From assembly GCA_938009275.1 (NCBI GenBank), contig CALLHY010000016.1, forward strand, positions 1 through 53,135: a DNA stretch of 53,135 nt, given 5' to 3'. The notes under the pieces were generated by a model. It made no database searches, was not told where the DNA came from, and saw only the letters and a list, made by a program, of their open reading frames with translations. Position numbers and translations under genes: made by a program. How positions within the stretch are numbered: the first letter of the stretch is position 1; each line of letters starts with the position of its first letter. Source of the DNA: an uncultured bacterium. Its GTDB lineage: Bacteria; Cloacimonadota; Cloacimonadia; Cloacimonadales; Cloacimonadaceae. Of the stretch, positions 25,803 to 34,488 are shown piece by piece.

Positions 25803-26672
25803 ATGAAACACGCAGTCACCTTGGTACTGGCCTTCATGCTATTGGCAACAATGGTGTATGCGGAGGCATGGAAGCTGGATTCCGATATAAATATGTCTCT
25901 TACCCAAAGTGCGTATAGTGATTCCTGGGCGGGAACAGAGCTTAGCAATATCACCTGGCTTGCTTCATCAAATTCTACAGCCGAAAAGCAACTGAAACCC
26001 TGGCTTAAAAACAATACAACCCTGAAGCTGGCTTTTGGGCAAACTCATCTGCAGAAAACAGACGCGCTTGGTGACAAGTATTGGAACAAGCCAGAGAAAT
26101 CTACCGATAAAATAGACCTGGAATCGGTATTTCGCTTCACTACCCAGGCATGGGTTGATCCCTTTTTGGCAGGAAGATTGGAATCGCAGTTCATCGATCT
26201 TAGCGATCCAAGCCTAACCCGCATCGTAAATCCACTGCTTTTAACCGAAACTGCTGGTGTGATCCGCACTTTTGTGGAAAATGATAACAGCTTGCTTACT
26301 ACTCGTTTGGGTGCTGCCTTCCGTGAACGGCTGGATAGGGAAGTGATGCAGTCCAGCGGTGAGCGCGAACTTGAGAGCACGGTTGATGGAGGCTTGGAGA
26401 TGGTTAGTGAATTCAAACATGCGTTTACCCCAACCGAAGCCAACTTCAAGTCACGCTTGCAAGTGTATCAGGCATTGTTCAATTCAAAAAGTGATGACCT
26501 GAATGAGGATTGGAAATCGCCTGATATGGTGTGGGAAAATGTATTTACAACCAAGCTTTGGGGATTGCTGTCGGCAAATCTCAGCTTTGAAGCGCGCTAC
26601 GAGAAAGAGGCTGTGCACAAGCTGCAATGGAAGCAAATACTTGGCTTGGGCATCAGCTATTCTCTTTTGTAA
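25803..26672 (+). CDS. DUF3078-like envelope protein
   Basis: The protein has 289 aa with signal peptide KHAVTLVLAFMLLATMVYA-EA. The mature part resembles DUF3078 proteins of the FCB group: SLTQSAYSDSWAGTELSNITW, shortened here to its SYSxxW-like core, then KLAFGQTHLQ, DKIDLESVFRF, GLEMVSEFKH and an aromatic C-terminal strand (LGLGISYSLL). The alternating beta pattern and the final hydrophobic strand suggest an outer-membrane barrel. No function is established for the family. The ATG has GGGAG seven bases upstream. It follows the mscS-like gene by 9 bases and is closed by a strong terminator. Confidence 0.7.
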   Translation: MKHAVTLVLAFMLLATMVYAEAWKLDSDINMSLTQSAYSDSWAGTELSNITWLASSNSTAEKQLKPWLKNNTTLKLAFGQTHLQKTDALGDKYWNKPEKSTDKIDLESVFRFTTQAWVDPFLAGRLESQFIDLSDPSLTRIVNPLLLTETAGVIRTFVENDNSLLTTRLGAAFRERLDREVMQSSGERELESTVDGGLEMVSEFKHAFTPTEANFKSRLQVYQALFNSKSDDLNEDWKSPDMVWENVFTTKLWGLLSANLSFEARYEKEAVHKLQWKQILGLGISYSLL

Positions 26673-26691
26673 ACATTAACAACGCCCCTAT

Positions 26692-26730
26692 GGTCTGAAT
26701 CGGTATAATGAACTGATTCAGACCTTTTTT
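26692..26730 (+). terminator. Rho-independent terminator after the DUF3078-like gene
   Basis: GGTCTGAATC (26692-26701) pairs perfectly with GATTCAGACC (26715-26724) and is followed by six T. It overlaps the stop codon of the converging minus-strand gene; the minus direction lacks a T-run. Confidence 0.92.
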
Positions 26731-27608
26731 GTGCGAATCAGAAACCAGGTTCCCGCTATCGCCGGAAGGATATCTTGAATAATAAACAGGCTTAGTGTGA
26801 CCGATACGGCTTGCTCAGCATTAATTCCTGCACTATTCAGGAAGTGGATGGCAAAGCTTTCTCGCAGGCCAAGACCGGCAAAAGTGATGGGAATGGAATT
26901 TGAAAACTGGGTTAGAGCCATGCGGATGGTGCTGCTCCACCAATTTATGGGCAGGATGGCATTCAATAGAAGCCAGTATTGTAGATAGGTAATTACATTC
27001 GCTCCAATCTGAATGGCCATCAGGCGAGGGGCTAATCGCATGAAAGGTGTTTGAAGCTTTTTCCATGCGGCTTTGCTGCCCAGGATAATGTATAATATAA
27101 TGGGTAACAAAAGGCAGAGCAATATCGCTAATAAGCGTAGATATAGCGGTAACTGCGGATAATAGACAAAAGCTGCCAACGATGCTAAAGTCCAGGTTCC
27201 CCATGTCATAAATCCGCGTTCCAAAGCAGAACTCCAAAAGGATGCCAGGCGGCTGCTGTTGTTCACAAACAGTATCTTGGCAATGGCAGCGTGACCACCA
27301 GGAAGGGCAAAGCGCAAGGGCAAGCCGATCATATACGAGCGTTTTACCTCTATTTTACTGTGCTCATAAGCAGGATTTACGCCAAGGGAGTAAAGCCAAT
27401 TATGGTATTGGGCAATATGACGAAGGGTGCTCAGGCCAATCAGCAAAGCTACTAAGGGTAAGGGCAGATGAAATACTGCCGATATCGCGCTGCTAAAATC
27501 TATTTTTCCGGCTATCCTCCACAGGATGAATGCACTAAGGCACAGTTTTAACGCGAAAAGTATAGCTTTTGCTTTGCGCTTAAACAGGGCTCTGCTCCTA
27601 CACCCCAA
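26718..27608 (-). CDS. Flippase-like membrane protein (LPG synthase TM region / UPF0104 family)
   Basis: A polytopic inner-membrane protein (~296 aa, 7-8 hydrophobic helices) resembling the membrane half of MprF. Family-like segments are ALPGGHAAIAKILFVNN, ERGFMTWGTW, NSIPITFAGLGLRESFAIHF and FIIQDILPAIAGTWFLI. Proteins of this family move or handle lipid-linked substrates; the substrate here is unknown and there is no aminoacyl-transferase domain. The start is uncertain: TTG at 27608 overlaps the malic enzyme end by 11 bases, and a CTG six codons later sits seven bases behind TAGGAG. Translation is probably coupled to the malic enzyme gene. Confidence 0.85.
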   Translation of the reverse strand: MGCRSRALFKRKAKAILFALKLCLSAFILWRIAGKIDFSSAISAVFHLPLPLVALLIGLSTLRHIAQYHNWLYSLGVNPAYEHSKIEVKRSYMIGLPLRFALPGGHAAIAKILFVNNSSRLASFWSSALERGFMTWGTWTLASLAAFVYYPQLPLYLRLLAILLCLLLPIILYIILGSKAAWKKLQTPFMRLAPRLMAIQIGANVITYLQYWLLLNAILPINWWSSTIRMALTQFSNSIPITFAGLGLRESFAIHFLNSAGINAEQAVSVTLSLFIIQDILPAIAGTWFLIRTKKV

Positions 27609-29055
27609 ACCTGGCTATGGTCTGTTGCAAAGCGGATTCTATTATCTCTATGGGTGGTGCGCTGATAAAGCCTTGCTCCATCATGCTGTGCGAGAGTGAT
27701 CTTGCCTTGGTGATGTCTGCTTTGGCGGTGGCAAACACTTCATCCCAACTTAGCTTAATTCGGGCTACACCATCCGCAATGGCTTGCATGGCAACGTCGG
27801 CTGCCTCGTAGGCAAACACATCAGGTTCGTCCATTTTGGGTACTATGTCATCGGGGTTTATGCCACGCCTTTGGGCATAATCTGCCAAAGAGTGAGCGGC
27901 TGCAATGGCCATGTTATCGGTTATCTTGGCGGCTCTAACCAGCAATGCGCCTTTCAGGATGCCGGGAAAACCGCAGGAGTTATTTATCTGATTGGGAAAG
28001 TCTCCTCGTCCGGTGGCAACTATGAAAGCACCGGCAGCCTTAGCATCATAAGGATATATCTCGGGGACAGGATTGGCGCAGGTGAAAACAATGGACTTAT
28101 CTGCCATCATTCTTATCCATTCGGGTTTAATGGTATCGGGGCCGGGGGTGGACAGCGCTATTAGTACGTCAGCGTTCTGCATGGCATTTTCCATCCCATC
28201 AATGCGTTTGGGATTGGATATTTTTGCCAATGACCATTGCTTGTATTTGCCTGGGTCTTGCTCTATATCAGCACGGCCGGGATGCAGAGCTCCCTTGCTG
28301 TCGAATATAATCAGGTTCTGGGGGTCTAATCCGCTTTGTAAGAGAAAGCTGGCAATGGTTGTGTTTGAAGCACCTGCTCCAAAAAGCACGCATTTACAAT
28401 CCTGGATCTGTTTTCCGGCAAGCTTAAGCGCGTTAATCAATCCTGCCAGGGTAACGCTGGCTGTGCCCTGGGCATCGTCGTGCCACACGGGTATATCGCA
28501 GGCATCACGCAGCTCATCTAATACTCGATAGCAATTGGGCTGGGAAATATCTTCAAGATTTACTGCTCCAACGCTGGGCTGAAGCATCTTTACAAAGTCT
28601 ATGGTTTTTTGCGCTTCCGGTTTTCCTGCGGCATTGCGGCTGTCAATACACAAGGCAATGGCATCTATGCCGCCCAGGTATTTCATCAGCATGGCTTTGC
28701 CTTCCATAACGCCCAAACCGCCGGCTATTCCACAGTCTCCATCGCCTAAAACCCGGGTGGAATCGCTGACCACCGCCACAAGATTACTTCGGTTGGAAAG
28801 TTCGTAGGACAAATCAAGCTTGTCTCTTATCGAAGTGGATACCGATGAAACGCCCGGTGTGTACCAAACATTGAACCAGTTAAAGCCCCAAATTCCTGCT
28901 TTGGGCACGGTTTGCATCTTCCCTCGGTAAAAGCTGTGCATGGACAGGGAAAGCTGCTTCAGAAAGAAAGTTTGAGCGGAAGATACCTTCTCTGCAGGGA
29001 AGAGAGAGGCAAATACATCTGCCAGATTGGCAAGGTCAGGAGTTAAACGTTTCAT
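27598..29055 (-). CDS. NAD(P)-dependent malic enzyme
   Basis: It oxidatively decarboxylates malate to pyruvate and CO2, linking the C4 acid pool to pyruvate. The 485-aa protein has the bacterial malic-enzyme plan without a phosphotransacetylase extension: YTPGVSSV, VAVVSDSTRVLGDGDCGIAGG (only the VLGDGD core is quoted as diagnostic), GGIDAIALCIDSRN, PVWHDDAQGTASVTLAGL with the metal-binding Asp residues, then the Rossmann motif VLFGAGASNT and CANPVPEI. The N-terminal ~50 residues are somewhat longer than in short MaeB forms. The ATG is preceded by AAGGATGG. The flippase-like gene overlaps its 3' end. NAD or NADP preference cannot be decided by eye. Confidence 0.93.
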   Translation of the reverse strand: MKRLTPDLANLADVFASLFPAEKVSSAQTFFLKQLSLSMHSFYRGKMQTVPKAGIWGFNWFNVWYTPGVSSVSTSIRDKLDLSYELSNRSNLVAVVSDSTRVLGDGDCGIAGGLGVMEGKAMLMKYLGGIDAIALCIDSRNAAGKPEAQKTIDFVKMLQPSVGAVNLEDISQPNCYRVLDELRDACDIPVWHDDAQGTASVTLAGLINALKLAGKQIQDCKCVLFGAGASNTTIASFLLQSGLDPQNLIIFDSKGALHPGRADIEQDPGKYKQWSLAKISNPKRIDGMENAMQNADVLIALSTPGPDTIKPEWIRMMADKSIVFTCANPVPEIYPYDAKAAGAFIVATGRGDFPNQINNSCGFPGILKGALLVRAAKITDNMAIAAAHSLADYAQRRGINPDDIVPKMDEPDVFAYEAADVAMQAIADGVARIKLSWDEVFATAKADITKARSLSHSMMEQGFISAPPIEIIESALQQTIARFGV

Positions 29056-29192
29056 TATCCATCCTTGGTATTCAGTAATAGAGTTATTGCCAGATTGCCT
29101 GCTATTTTGTCAAGTATGGATTACTATTGGTTATCACTGTGCCGATTATGAGGCCAGGGGAGTGTTCTTATAGCCTCAATATCGAGGGTATA

Positions 29193-29224
29193 AAAAAACG
29201 GGTATCAGATGATACCCGTTTTTT
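29193..29224 (-). terminator. Symmetric terminator after the small lipoprotein gene
   Basis: AAAAAACGGGTATCA and TGATACCCGTTTTTT are perfect complements separated by two bases (29193-29207, 29210-29224), so the hairpin with T-run works in both directions. It lies 33 bases after the lipoprotein stop codon. Confidence 0.92.
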
Positions 29225-29256
29225 AAGGACTGCGCTAATGTGTTTTCAGCTTTGCT

Positions 29257-29445
29257 TTAGTTTCCGGCAGGTGCGGCAGGTGTTGCAGGAGCTTCGGCTG
29301 CAGGAGCGGCCATTGTATCGGCAGGAGCGGCTTCTTCTATAGGAGCAACTTCTTCTGCGGGCTCTTCAACTTTGGGTTTGCAAGCTGTAAGCAACATGCT
29401 GATCAGCATCATAGCGAGTAAGGCTATTAAGAGAACTTTTTTCAT
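29257..29445 (-). CDS. Small Ala/Pro/Glu-rich lipoprotein
   Basis: The protein has 62 aa. A signal peptide with two Lys and a strongly hydrophobic core ends in the lipobox LLTAC (Cys22). The mature ~40 residues are low-complexity, with Pro-Ala-Glu repeats (EEPAEEVAPIEEAAPA, then APAAEAPATPAAPAGN), probably unfolded. It may act as a spacer or surface coat; no function is known. GGAGG lies six bases before the ATG, and its own terminator follows, so it is a monocistronic unit that could be highly expressed. Despite its small size, the ribosome site, lipobox and terminator together make it convincing. Confidence 0.88.
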   Translation of the reverse strand: MKKVLLIALLAMMLISMLLTACKPKVEEPAEEVAPIEEAAPADTMAAPAAEAPATPAAPAGN

Positions 29446-29675
29446 TGTTTTCCTCCATAAGTAAAATCCCTGTTTTCAGGGTAACTTAGGTTTGTTTTTT
29501 TATTTTTTGTTTTGGGTCTATTGGCAAGATACATAAAATATTGCCTGATGTTATATCGAAGGGAGCGAGGCGCTAAACTCTCACCTATCCTTCGCACAGT
29601 CCTTAGTCACATCTATATACTACGTAAGATTGGAACACTATTTAAAGATGTTATATTCTTGGCAAGGTATTTTTT

Positions 29676-31334
29676 TCACAAGGCTACGTCGAGTCCAGCA
29701 TGAACCATGCCCAAACCAATTCTGCTAAAGCGTTTATCCCTGTATCCCAATCCATACTCCAAGCCCAAAATTCCCAGTCTTGTCTTCACTTTTATTCCCG
29801 CTCCCACACCAAACAAATCGGTTTTTACCGTCGATAAATCCCTGGCCACAAATCCCTGATCGAAAAAAAGATATACCCTGGAATCCGGGTTTAATAAGTA
29901 ACGTAGTTCATAGTTTGTCCATGCCAGTCTAAAACTACTAAATTCATCTTCATGATAACCCCTGAGACTTCCATAGCCACCCATGGTGAATTGCTCCCAG
30001 GATTTAGCATTCTGGTTATCAAGATTCCTGATCTGAGCTCCAATGTGACCTACTAAGTGTTGGGTTATCGGGAAATAGTATTTTCCCCCGGCTTCCAAAG
30101 CGGCATGGAGTTTGCTATCGGCACCATTTTGATAGCTATAGCGAAGATTGGTTTCTATTCCCCGCACAGGATTGTCTCCACCTTCCACCTTGCGGAAATT
30201 CCAAAAAGCACCAAAGCGATTGGCTTTGGACGTCTCAATAGTGGATGGCCTGCGTGAGCCAGGATTTATGCTCTCAGCAACCAATGCCACGCCAATTTTT
30301 TGATGCAGCAGCAGATAATAGACATCCAGTGCAGCACGACTTTTTATCCAGGTGCTGTCTTGCTCGCTGCGATATAGCTCAAGATCGGCCGCCATAGGGA
30401 AACCGGTGAAACCTGATTCGTGATATGCAAGGCTGATTTCCTTTTTCCCAGCGGGTATTTGCCGCCACAGCAGGTTAACTGCCCGGTCGGTACCCCAGAG
30501 ATTCATAAACTGAAGCTTTATCTGTCCTGACAATCTCATGTTACCATCTACGCTATTTACACCCAGCACCCCTTCCATGTAGGTCATGCGGCTTTCTTCT
30601 ACTTTAATTAAGAGGCTGCTATCGTCTATTGGCTCTATAAGACAATCGCGAATATAGCTTTTGCGCATGATATTATCTTCAGCTTGGGAAATAATGGCGG
30701 GAGTGATGGTTTTTACCCGGCTAAGCCCCGATACATTCAGCAATGTTTTGTCACGGGTAATGTTATTGCCACGGAAGATATACTCCTTCACCCGCAAAGG
30801 CTTGCCTTCATCTATGCCAATATATGCTATTAATCCTGGAGCCAAAGCCAGAGAATCTATCTTAACCGCGGCAAAAAGATAGCTGCGTTCATGGTACAGA
30901 TTCAACACTTGTTGCATCAAGCGTGGTAACTGATCCAAGCTATACTCGTGCGAGGCTGATCCTAGCAGTAATTGATATAGCTTTGCCTCCGAAAAGTAAT
31001 TCATCCCCTGAAAGCGAACCAATACTGGATGCGAAGGGATATGCTCACGGATGCTATAAACCAATTCCAGACTTTGATCATTGATGGGTATAAGCTCCGG
31101 AGCATTTATCTGTACGAAATACTGCCCTTGGGAGTGATAGTAGTCATACAAGCGCGCGGTGGCGGCAATAACTGCTTCAGGGCTATAGTCTTGTCCGGGC
31201 GTTAAGCCTGAGGCACGGCGTAGCTTTACATCTTCGCTATTGCCAATATCATTAAAGCTTACCTTGCCGATAGTTATGCTTGCCAAGGGGATGCTTAGAA
31301 GCAGCAGGCATAACAGCGGCACACGCCAAAGCAT
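29676..31334 (-). CDS. Omp85-superfamily outer-membrane protein (POTRA + barrel)
   Basis: The protein has 552 aa with a signal peptide (LLCLLLLSIPLASITIG region). Residues ~22-245 look like three POTRA-type units (ITIGKVSFNDIGNSED, SHPVLVRFQGMNYFSE, RVKEYIFRGNNITRDKTLL). The rest is a beta-barrel ending in the aromatic strand GLGMVHAGLDVAL. The barrel has SLRGYHEDEF, matching the conserved VRGY/F motif of the lid loop. It is shorter than BamA, so a TamA- or surface-antigen-like role in inserting or secreting outer-membrane proteins is more likely; this is inference. Its ATG comes three bases after the lepA stop, so it is probably cotranscribed with lepA. Confidence 0.85.
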   Translation of the reverse strand: MLWRVPLLCLLLLSIPLASITIGKVSFNDIGNSEDVKLRRASGLTPGQDYSPEAVIAATARLYDYYHSQGQYFVQINAPELIPINDQSLELVYSIREHIPSHPVLVRFQGMNYFSEAKLYQLLLGSASHEYSLDQLPRLMQQVLNLYHERSYLFAAVKIDSLALAPGLIAYIGIDEGKPLRVKEYIFRGNNITRDKTLLNVSGLSRVKTITPAIISQAEDNIMRKSYIRDCLIEPIDDSSLLIKVEESRMTYMEGVLGVNSVDGNMRLSGQIKLQFMNLWGTDRAVNLLWRQIPAGKKEISLAYHESGFTGFPMAADLELYRSEQDSTWIKSRAALDVYYLLLHQKIGVALVAESINPGSRRPSTIETSKANRFGAFWNFRKVEGGDNPVRGIETNLRYSYQNGADSKLHAALEAGGKYYFPITQHLVGHIGAQIRNLDNQNAKSWEQFTMGGYGSLRGYHEDEFSSFRLAWTNYELRYLLNPDSRVYLFFDQGFVARDLSTVKTDLFGVGAGIKVKTRLGILGLEYGLGYRDKRFSRIGLGMVHAGLDVAL

Positions 31335-31337
31335 AGC

Positions 31338-33137
31338 TTAGTCGCGATCTGCCTTTAGCACAGCCAGGAAGGCTTCTTGAGGAACGGTTACAGAGCCAAT
31401 TTCCTTCATCTTTTTCTTACCTTCTTTCTGTTTGTCCAGCAGCTTACGTTTACGCGAAACGTCACCTCCATAGCACTTCGCAAGCACATCTTTGCGCATG
31501 GGATTAATGGTACTCCTCGCGATTATCTTAGCCCCAATGGAGGCTTGAAGCGCAATCTTGAACAGGTGACGGGGGATTACCTCAGACAGAGTTTGAGTAA
31601 CGCTTTTGCCCCAGGTGTGGGCTTTGTCCTGGTGGCAGATAAAGCTCATGGCATCCACCTTTTCGCCGTTTATAAGAATGTCTACCTTAACCACCTGGGA
31701 AAGGCGATAGTCCTTAAAGGCATAGTCCAAAGAGGCATAGCCACGGCTTACCGTTTTCATCTTGTCGTAGAAATCGAAGATAATCTCGATAAGCGGCATA
31801 TCATAATGCAGTGCTACGCGTTTTTCGTCTATGTATTGAATGTTTTTTTGAATTCCACGCCGTTCCTGAGCCAGCTTCATGATGTTACCAATATAGTCTG
31901 TAGGAACGATTATCTCGGTTTCCATATATGGCTCCAGGATGCTATCAATGTGGTTCGGATCGGGGAAGTCGATGGGATTATTCACCACAAGATCATCTCC
32001 GTTTTTTAGCTTCATAATGAAGCGTACACTGGGAGTGGTGGCGATAATGGGGATGTTGTATTCACGATAGAGGCGTTCTTTTACAATTTCTAAGTGCAAC
32101 ATACCCAGAAAGCCGCAACGGAAGCCATAGCCAAGTGCGGCAGAGCTTTCTTTTTCGTAGATTAGAGAGGCATCATTCAGCTTCAGTTTGGCGATGGACT
32201 CCACCAGGTTTTCATAGTCTTCGCCATTGATGGGGAAGATGCCGCTGTATACCATTGGTTTTGGTTCCATAAAGCCAGGCAGGGATTCTGTGCATCCACC
32301 TTTGGCAAGCGTGATGGTATCGCCCACTCGCGCATCGGAAACTTCCTTGATGTTGGCTATAATGTATCCCGCTTCCCCGCAGGTAAGCTCAGGCTGGGGT
32401 TGGAACTTCAAGCCCAGATAGCCAATTTCTTCTATGTCATATTCTCTGTTGTTGCTAAATAGCTTAATCTTATCGCCCTTCTTCAGATTGCCGTCAAAAA
32501 GGCGGACTAATACCACCACCCCGCGATACATATCGAAATAGGAGTCGAAAATCAAAGCCTTTGGCGTGGCTGATTCATCACCCCGGGGAGCAGGAAGATT
32601 GGTAACCACTGCATCCAGCAGCTCATCTATTCCAATGCCGGACTTTGCACTAACCTTTTGGATGTCCTCTGGCATGCAGCCCAGTATTTCCATCAAGTCA
32701 TGCTCAGTGCCCTCTATGTCTGCTTTCGGCAGATCAATCTTGTTCAGCGCGGGTAAAAGCTCCAGATTGTTTTCCAGTGCCAAATAAAGGTTGCTCATCG
32801 TTTGAGCTTCAATTCCCTGTGAGGCATCTACCAGCAATATAGCACCTTCACAGGATGCCAAAGCACGGGATACTTCGTATGAGAAGTCCACGTGTCCGGG
32901 AGTGTCTATCAGGTTCAACACATAGTCCTGACCCTTGTAATTGTGCACCATGCGGACTGCGTGACTTTTTATGGTTATGCCCTTCTCGCGTTCCAGATCC
33001 ATGCTGTCCAGCACTTGGGCAACTTCTTTTCCTTTGCCGATTACATGGGTAACTTCCAGAAAGCGGTCGGCAAGAGTGGACTTGCCATGGTCAATATGCG
33101 CAATTATGCAGAAATTGCGTATAAATTCTTGTTTCAT
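31338..33137 (-). CDS. lepA: Elongation factor 4 (LepA)
   Basis: A ribosome-associated GTPase that affects translation under stress and ribosome biogenesis. The 599 aa match the family length. The G-domain shows AHIDHGKSTL, EREKGITI, DTPGHVDF, NKIDLP and SAKSG. The LepA-specific C-terminal domain is seen as GGDVSRKRKLLDKQKEGKKKM, quoted here only as GGDVSRKRKLLDKQKEGK. AAGGAT lies before the ATG. The upstream 380-base gap has an inverted repeat about 170 bases from the start. It forms a likely two-gene unit with the Omp85-like gene. Nothing atypical. Confidence 0.98.
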   Translation of the reverse strand: MKQEFIRNFCIIAHIDHGKSTLADRFLEVTHVIGKGKEVAQVLDSMDLEREKGITIKSHAVRMVHNYKGQDYVLNLIDTPGHVDFSYEVSRALASCEGAILLVDASQGIEAQTMSNLYLALENNLELLPALNKIDLPKADIEGTEHDLMEILGCMPEDIQKVSAKSGIGIDELLDAVVTNLPAPRGDESATPKALIFDSYFDMYRGVVVLVRLFDGNLKKGDKIKLFSNNREYDIEEIGYLGLKFQPQPELTCGEAGYIIANIKEVSDARVGDTITLAKGGCTESLPGFMEPKPMVYSGIFPINGEDYENLVESIAKLKLNDASLIYEKESSAALGYGFRCGFLGMLHLEIVKERLYREYNIPIIATTPSVRFIMKLKNGDDLVVNNPIDFPDPNHIDSILEPYMETEIIVPTDYIGNIMKLAQERRGIQKNIQYIDEKRVALHYDMPLIEIIFDFYDKMKTVSRGYASLDYAFKDYRLSQVVKVDILINGEKVDAMSFICHQDKAHTWGKSVTQTLSEVIPRHLFKIALQASIGAKIIARSTINPMRKDVLAKCYGGDVSRKRKLLDKQKEGKKKMKEIGSVTVPQEAFLAVLKADRD

Positions 33138-33517
33138 CTTATATCCTTATTTGGCCGTTAAATGCTTAATCTGCTTCATAGTTTGAGTCCAAACCAAAAA
33201 CTGAAATAGGGAGCTTTTGTCAATCTCCATGTTGCAATCGGATATATAAGTGAGCAATTAAAGACAATTGCACATAAATAGAAAACAGGCTACAGCCAGT
33301 GGAGCAACGGATTTATTCGGTATTAAGGCTAAACAAATGACTTTTGGGGATTACATTATCATCTGCCAGCCAGATAAATCTGGTTATTCCAACCGAATAA
33401 ATTCGGCGTTCCAGATTATGCAATGATCTTAATTAATCTGCCCGTTAAACGAGGAACACGAATCTCCATATGCCTCAAAGGGTGTTTTTAGGATGCATTC
33501 TTTCAAGAGGCGGAACT
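33138..33517. other. 380-bp gap upstream of lepA
   Basis: It must hold the lepA promoter (minus strand), but no strong -35/-10 pair is evident. The main structure is the inverted repeat 33308-33405. I see no gene. Confidence 0.4.
33308..33405. repeat. Inverted-repeat element upstream of lepA
   Basis: Outer arms 33308-33321 and 33392-33405 pair over 14 bp with one mismatch (core ATTTATTCGGT / ACCGAATAAAT). Inside, CCAGAT-AA-ATCTGG forms a second small dyad at 33370-33383. The outer-arm plus inner-dyad plan recalls the 119-bp elements, but the sequence is different and shorter (98 bp). Confidence 0.55.
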
Positions 33518-34009
33518 TTAGTTTATGTTTTTATAGTACCAGAGGACATTAAAGGTTTTACCAAGCTTCTTGCCTACACCGGGTATCTCGCCGCATTTGA
33601 TGAAGCCAAGACGTTCGTGGAAGGCTATGCTATCACTATTTTCCGATGATACATTGGCCACCAGCGTAGTGATGCCAAAGCTCCTGGCGGCTTCTTCCAG
33701 CCTGGCTAAAAACAGCTTTCCCAAGCCTTTGCCCACATGGTCTGGGTGAATAAAATAGCCAATATCTGCGGTATCTGCAAATGTATCAAGCTCCATAAAG
33801 CTTTTCAATAGTGCAAAACCGACTACTATTCCCTCAGCATCTTCTGCTACGAGAGCAGTGCCACCAATGCATTTGCTTTTTATAAAGTTCCATGCTTGAG
33901 CAGGGAGACTCTTTTGCGGATAGGCAGCCATCGAATTCTCAATGTAGTAATTAAATATCGCTATTGCCTGTTCCTGATCTCCATCATTACTAATACGAAT
34001 CTTATACAT
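33518..34009 (-). CDS. GNAT-family N-acetyltransferase
   Basis: A 163-aa cytoplasmic enzyme predicted to move an acetyl group from acetyl-CoA to an amine. It resembles the phosphinothricin-acetyltransferase-like branch: AIFNYYIENSMAAYPQ near the N-terminus, the CoA-binding motif HVGKGLGKLFLARLEE, TLVANVSSENSDSIAFHERLGF and a C-terminal LWYYKN. I chose the ATG at 34009 because GGGAG lies 6 bases before it; the frame stays open 43 codons further upstream but that part looks non-coding. The real substrate is not predictable. It stands alone between two structured intergenic regions. Confidence 0.9.
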   Translation of the reverse strand: MYKIRISNDGDQEQAIAIFNYYIENSMAAYPQKSLPAQAWNFIKSKCIGGTALVAEDAEGIVVGFALLKSFMELDTFADTADIGYFIHPDHVGKGLGKLFLARLEEAARSFGITTLVANVSSENSDSIAFHERLGFIKCGEIPGVGKKLGKTFNVLWYYKNIN

Positions 34010-34285
34010 GCTAACTCCCAATGGTTTTATTCTGTTCAAAAAAGGAAAGCGCAGTATGTTGTCAATGTGATTTTTTGTTCTAACACCCCCCGCTCCGCAA
34101 ACAGTATATGGAAAGCTGGTTTCTCCCTTGCCCTTCACTACTTTCTGCCCTTTTGCATTGCTCCATTCTTTGCTTCACCTGGCTTTTCCAATGGCTTATA
34201 CCAAGGCATAACCTTACCTATATCTAGCTGTTGTTCATGCTATCCCACTTGGAGTAATATAGAACTAATGGCGGGCGAATGCCTC

Positions 34286-34336
34286 GTGAATCCCTCGTGA
34301 TTCCCGGGTGCGACCTGGGATTCACCCGGGGATCAC
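34286..34336. repeat. Overlapping inverted repeats with two alternative stems
   Basis: GTGATTCCCGGGTG (34297-34310) pairs with CACCCGGGGATCAC (34323-34336) with one G-T. GTGAATCCC (34286-34294) pairs with GGGATTCAC (34317-34325). The right-hand arms overlap by three bases, so the two stems compete in part, like a small switch or a degenerate palindromic repeat. Confidence 0.6.
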
Positions 34337-34435
34337 TATGCAGTTACCAGCGGTTTTTTCGGTGAACCAGAGATGAATGAGAGTGGTTAGAGGCATGGAT
34401 ACTTTCTTGCGTTATCACCAAAACCTGGCAGAAAC

Positions 34436-34464
34436 AAAAAAAGCGGGAATTAATCCCCGCTTTT
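34436..34464 (-). terminator. Terminator of the PpiC-type chaperone gene
   Basis: On the minus strand AAAAGCGGGG and CCCGCTTTTTTT frame a short loop, giving a GC-rich stem followed by seven T, 25 bases after the stop codon at 34489. Confidence 0.9.
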
Positions 34465-34488
34465 ATAATAGGTGTAATCTTGAGTAGC

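Larger units (their letters stand above)
34010..34488. other. 479-bp gap between the acetyltransferase and PpiC genes
   Basis: It holds a complex inverted repeat (34286-34336) and the PpiC gene terminator (34436-34464). The plus-strand frame 33896-34300 is the shadow of the acetyltransferase start and is not supported. I saw no further gene. Confidence 0.4.

Noticed and set aside
26692..26724. Bidirectional terminator for the flippase-like gene
   Set aside because: The stem is shared, but no T-run follows in the minus direction; it is called for the plus strand only.
29512..29703. 63-codon plus-strand frame between lipoprotein and Omp85-like genes
   Set aside because: It has no ribosome site and overlaps the end of the Omp85-like gene on the other strand.
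33308..33405. Third member of the 119-bp element family
   Set aside because: It has a similar outer-arm and inner-dyad plan but is 98 bp, with shorter arms and unrelated sequence; listed only as a separate inverted repeat.
34010..34138. 43-residue N-terminal extension of the acetyltransferase
   Set aside because: The ATG at 34009 has a good ribosome site and starts the GNAT fold; the upstream residues are atypical.
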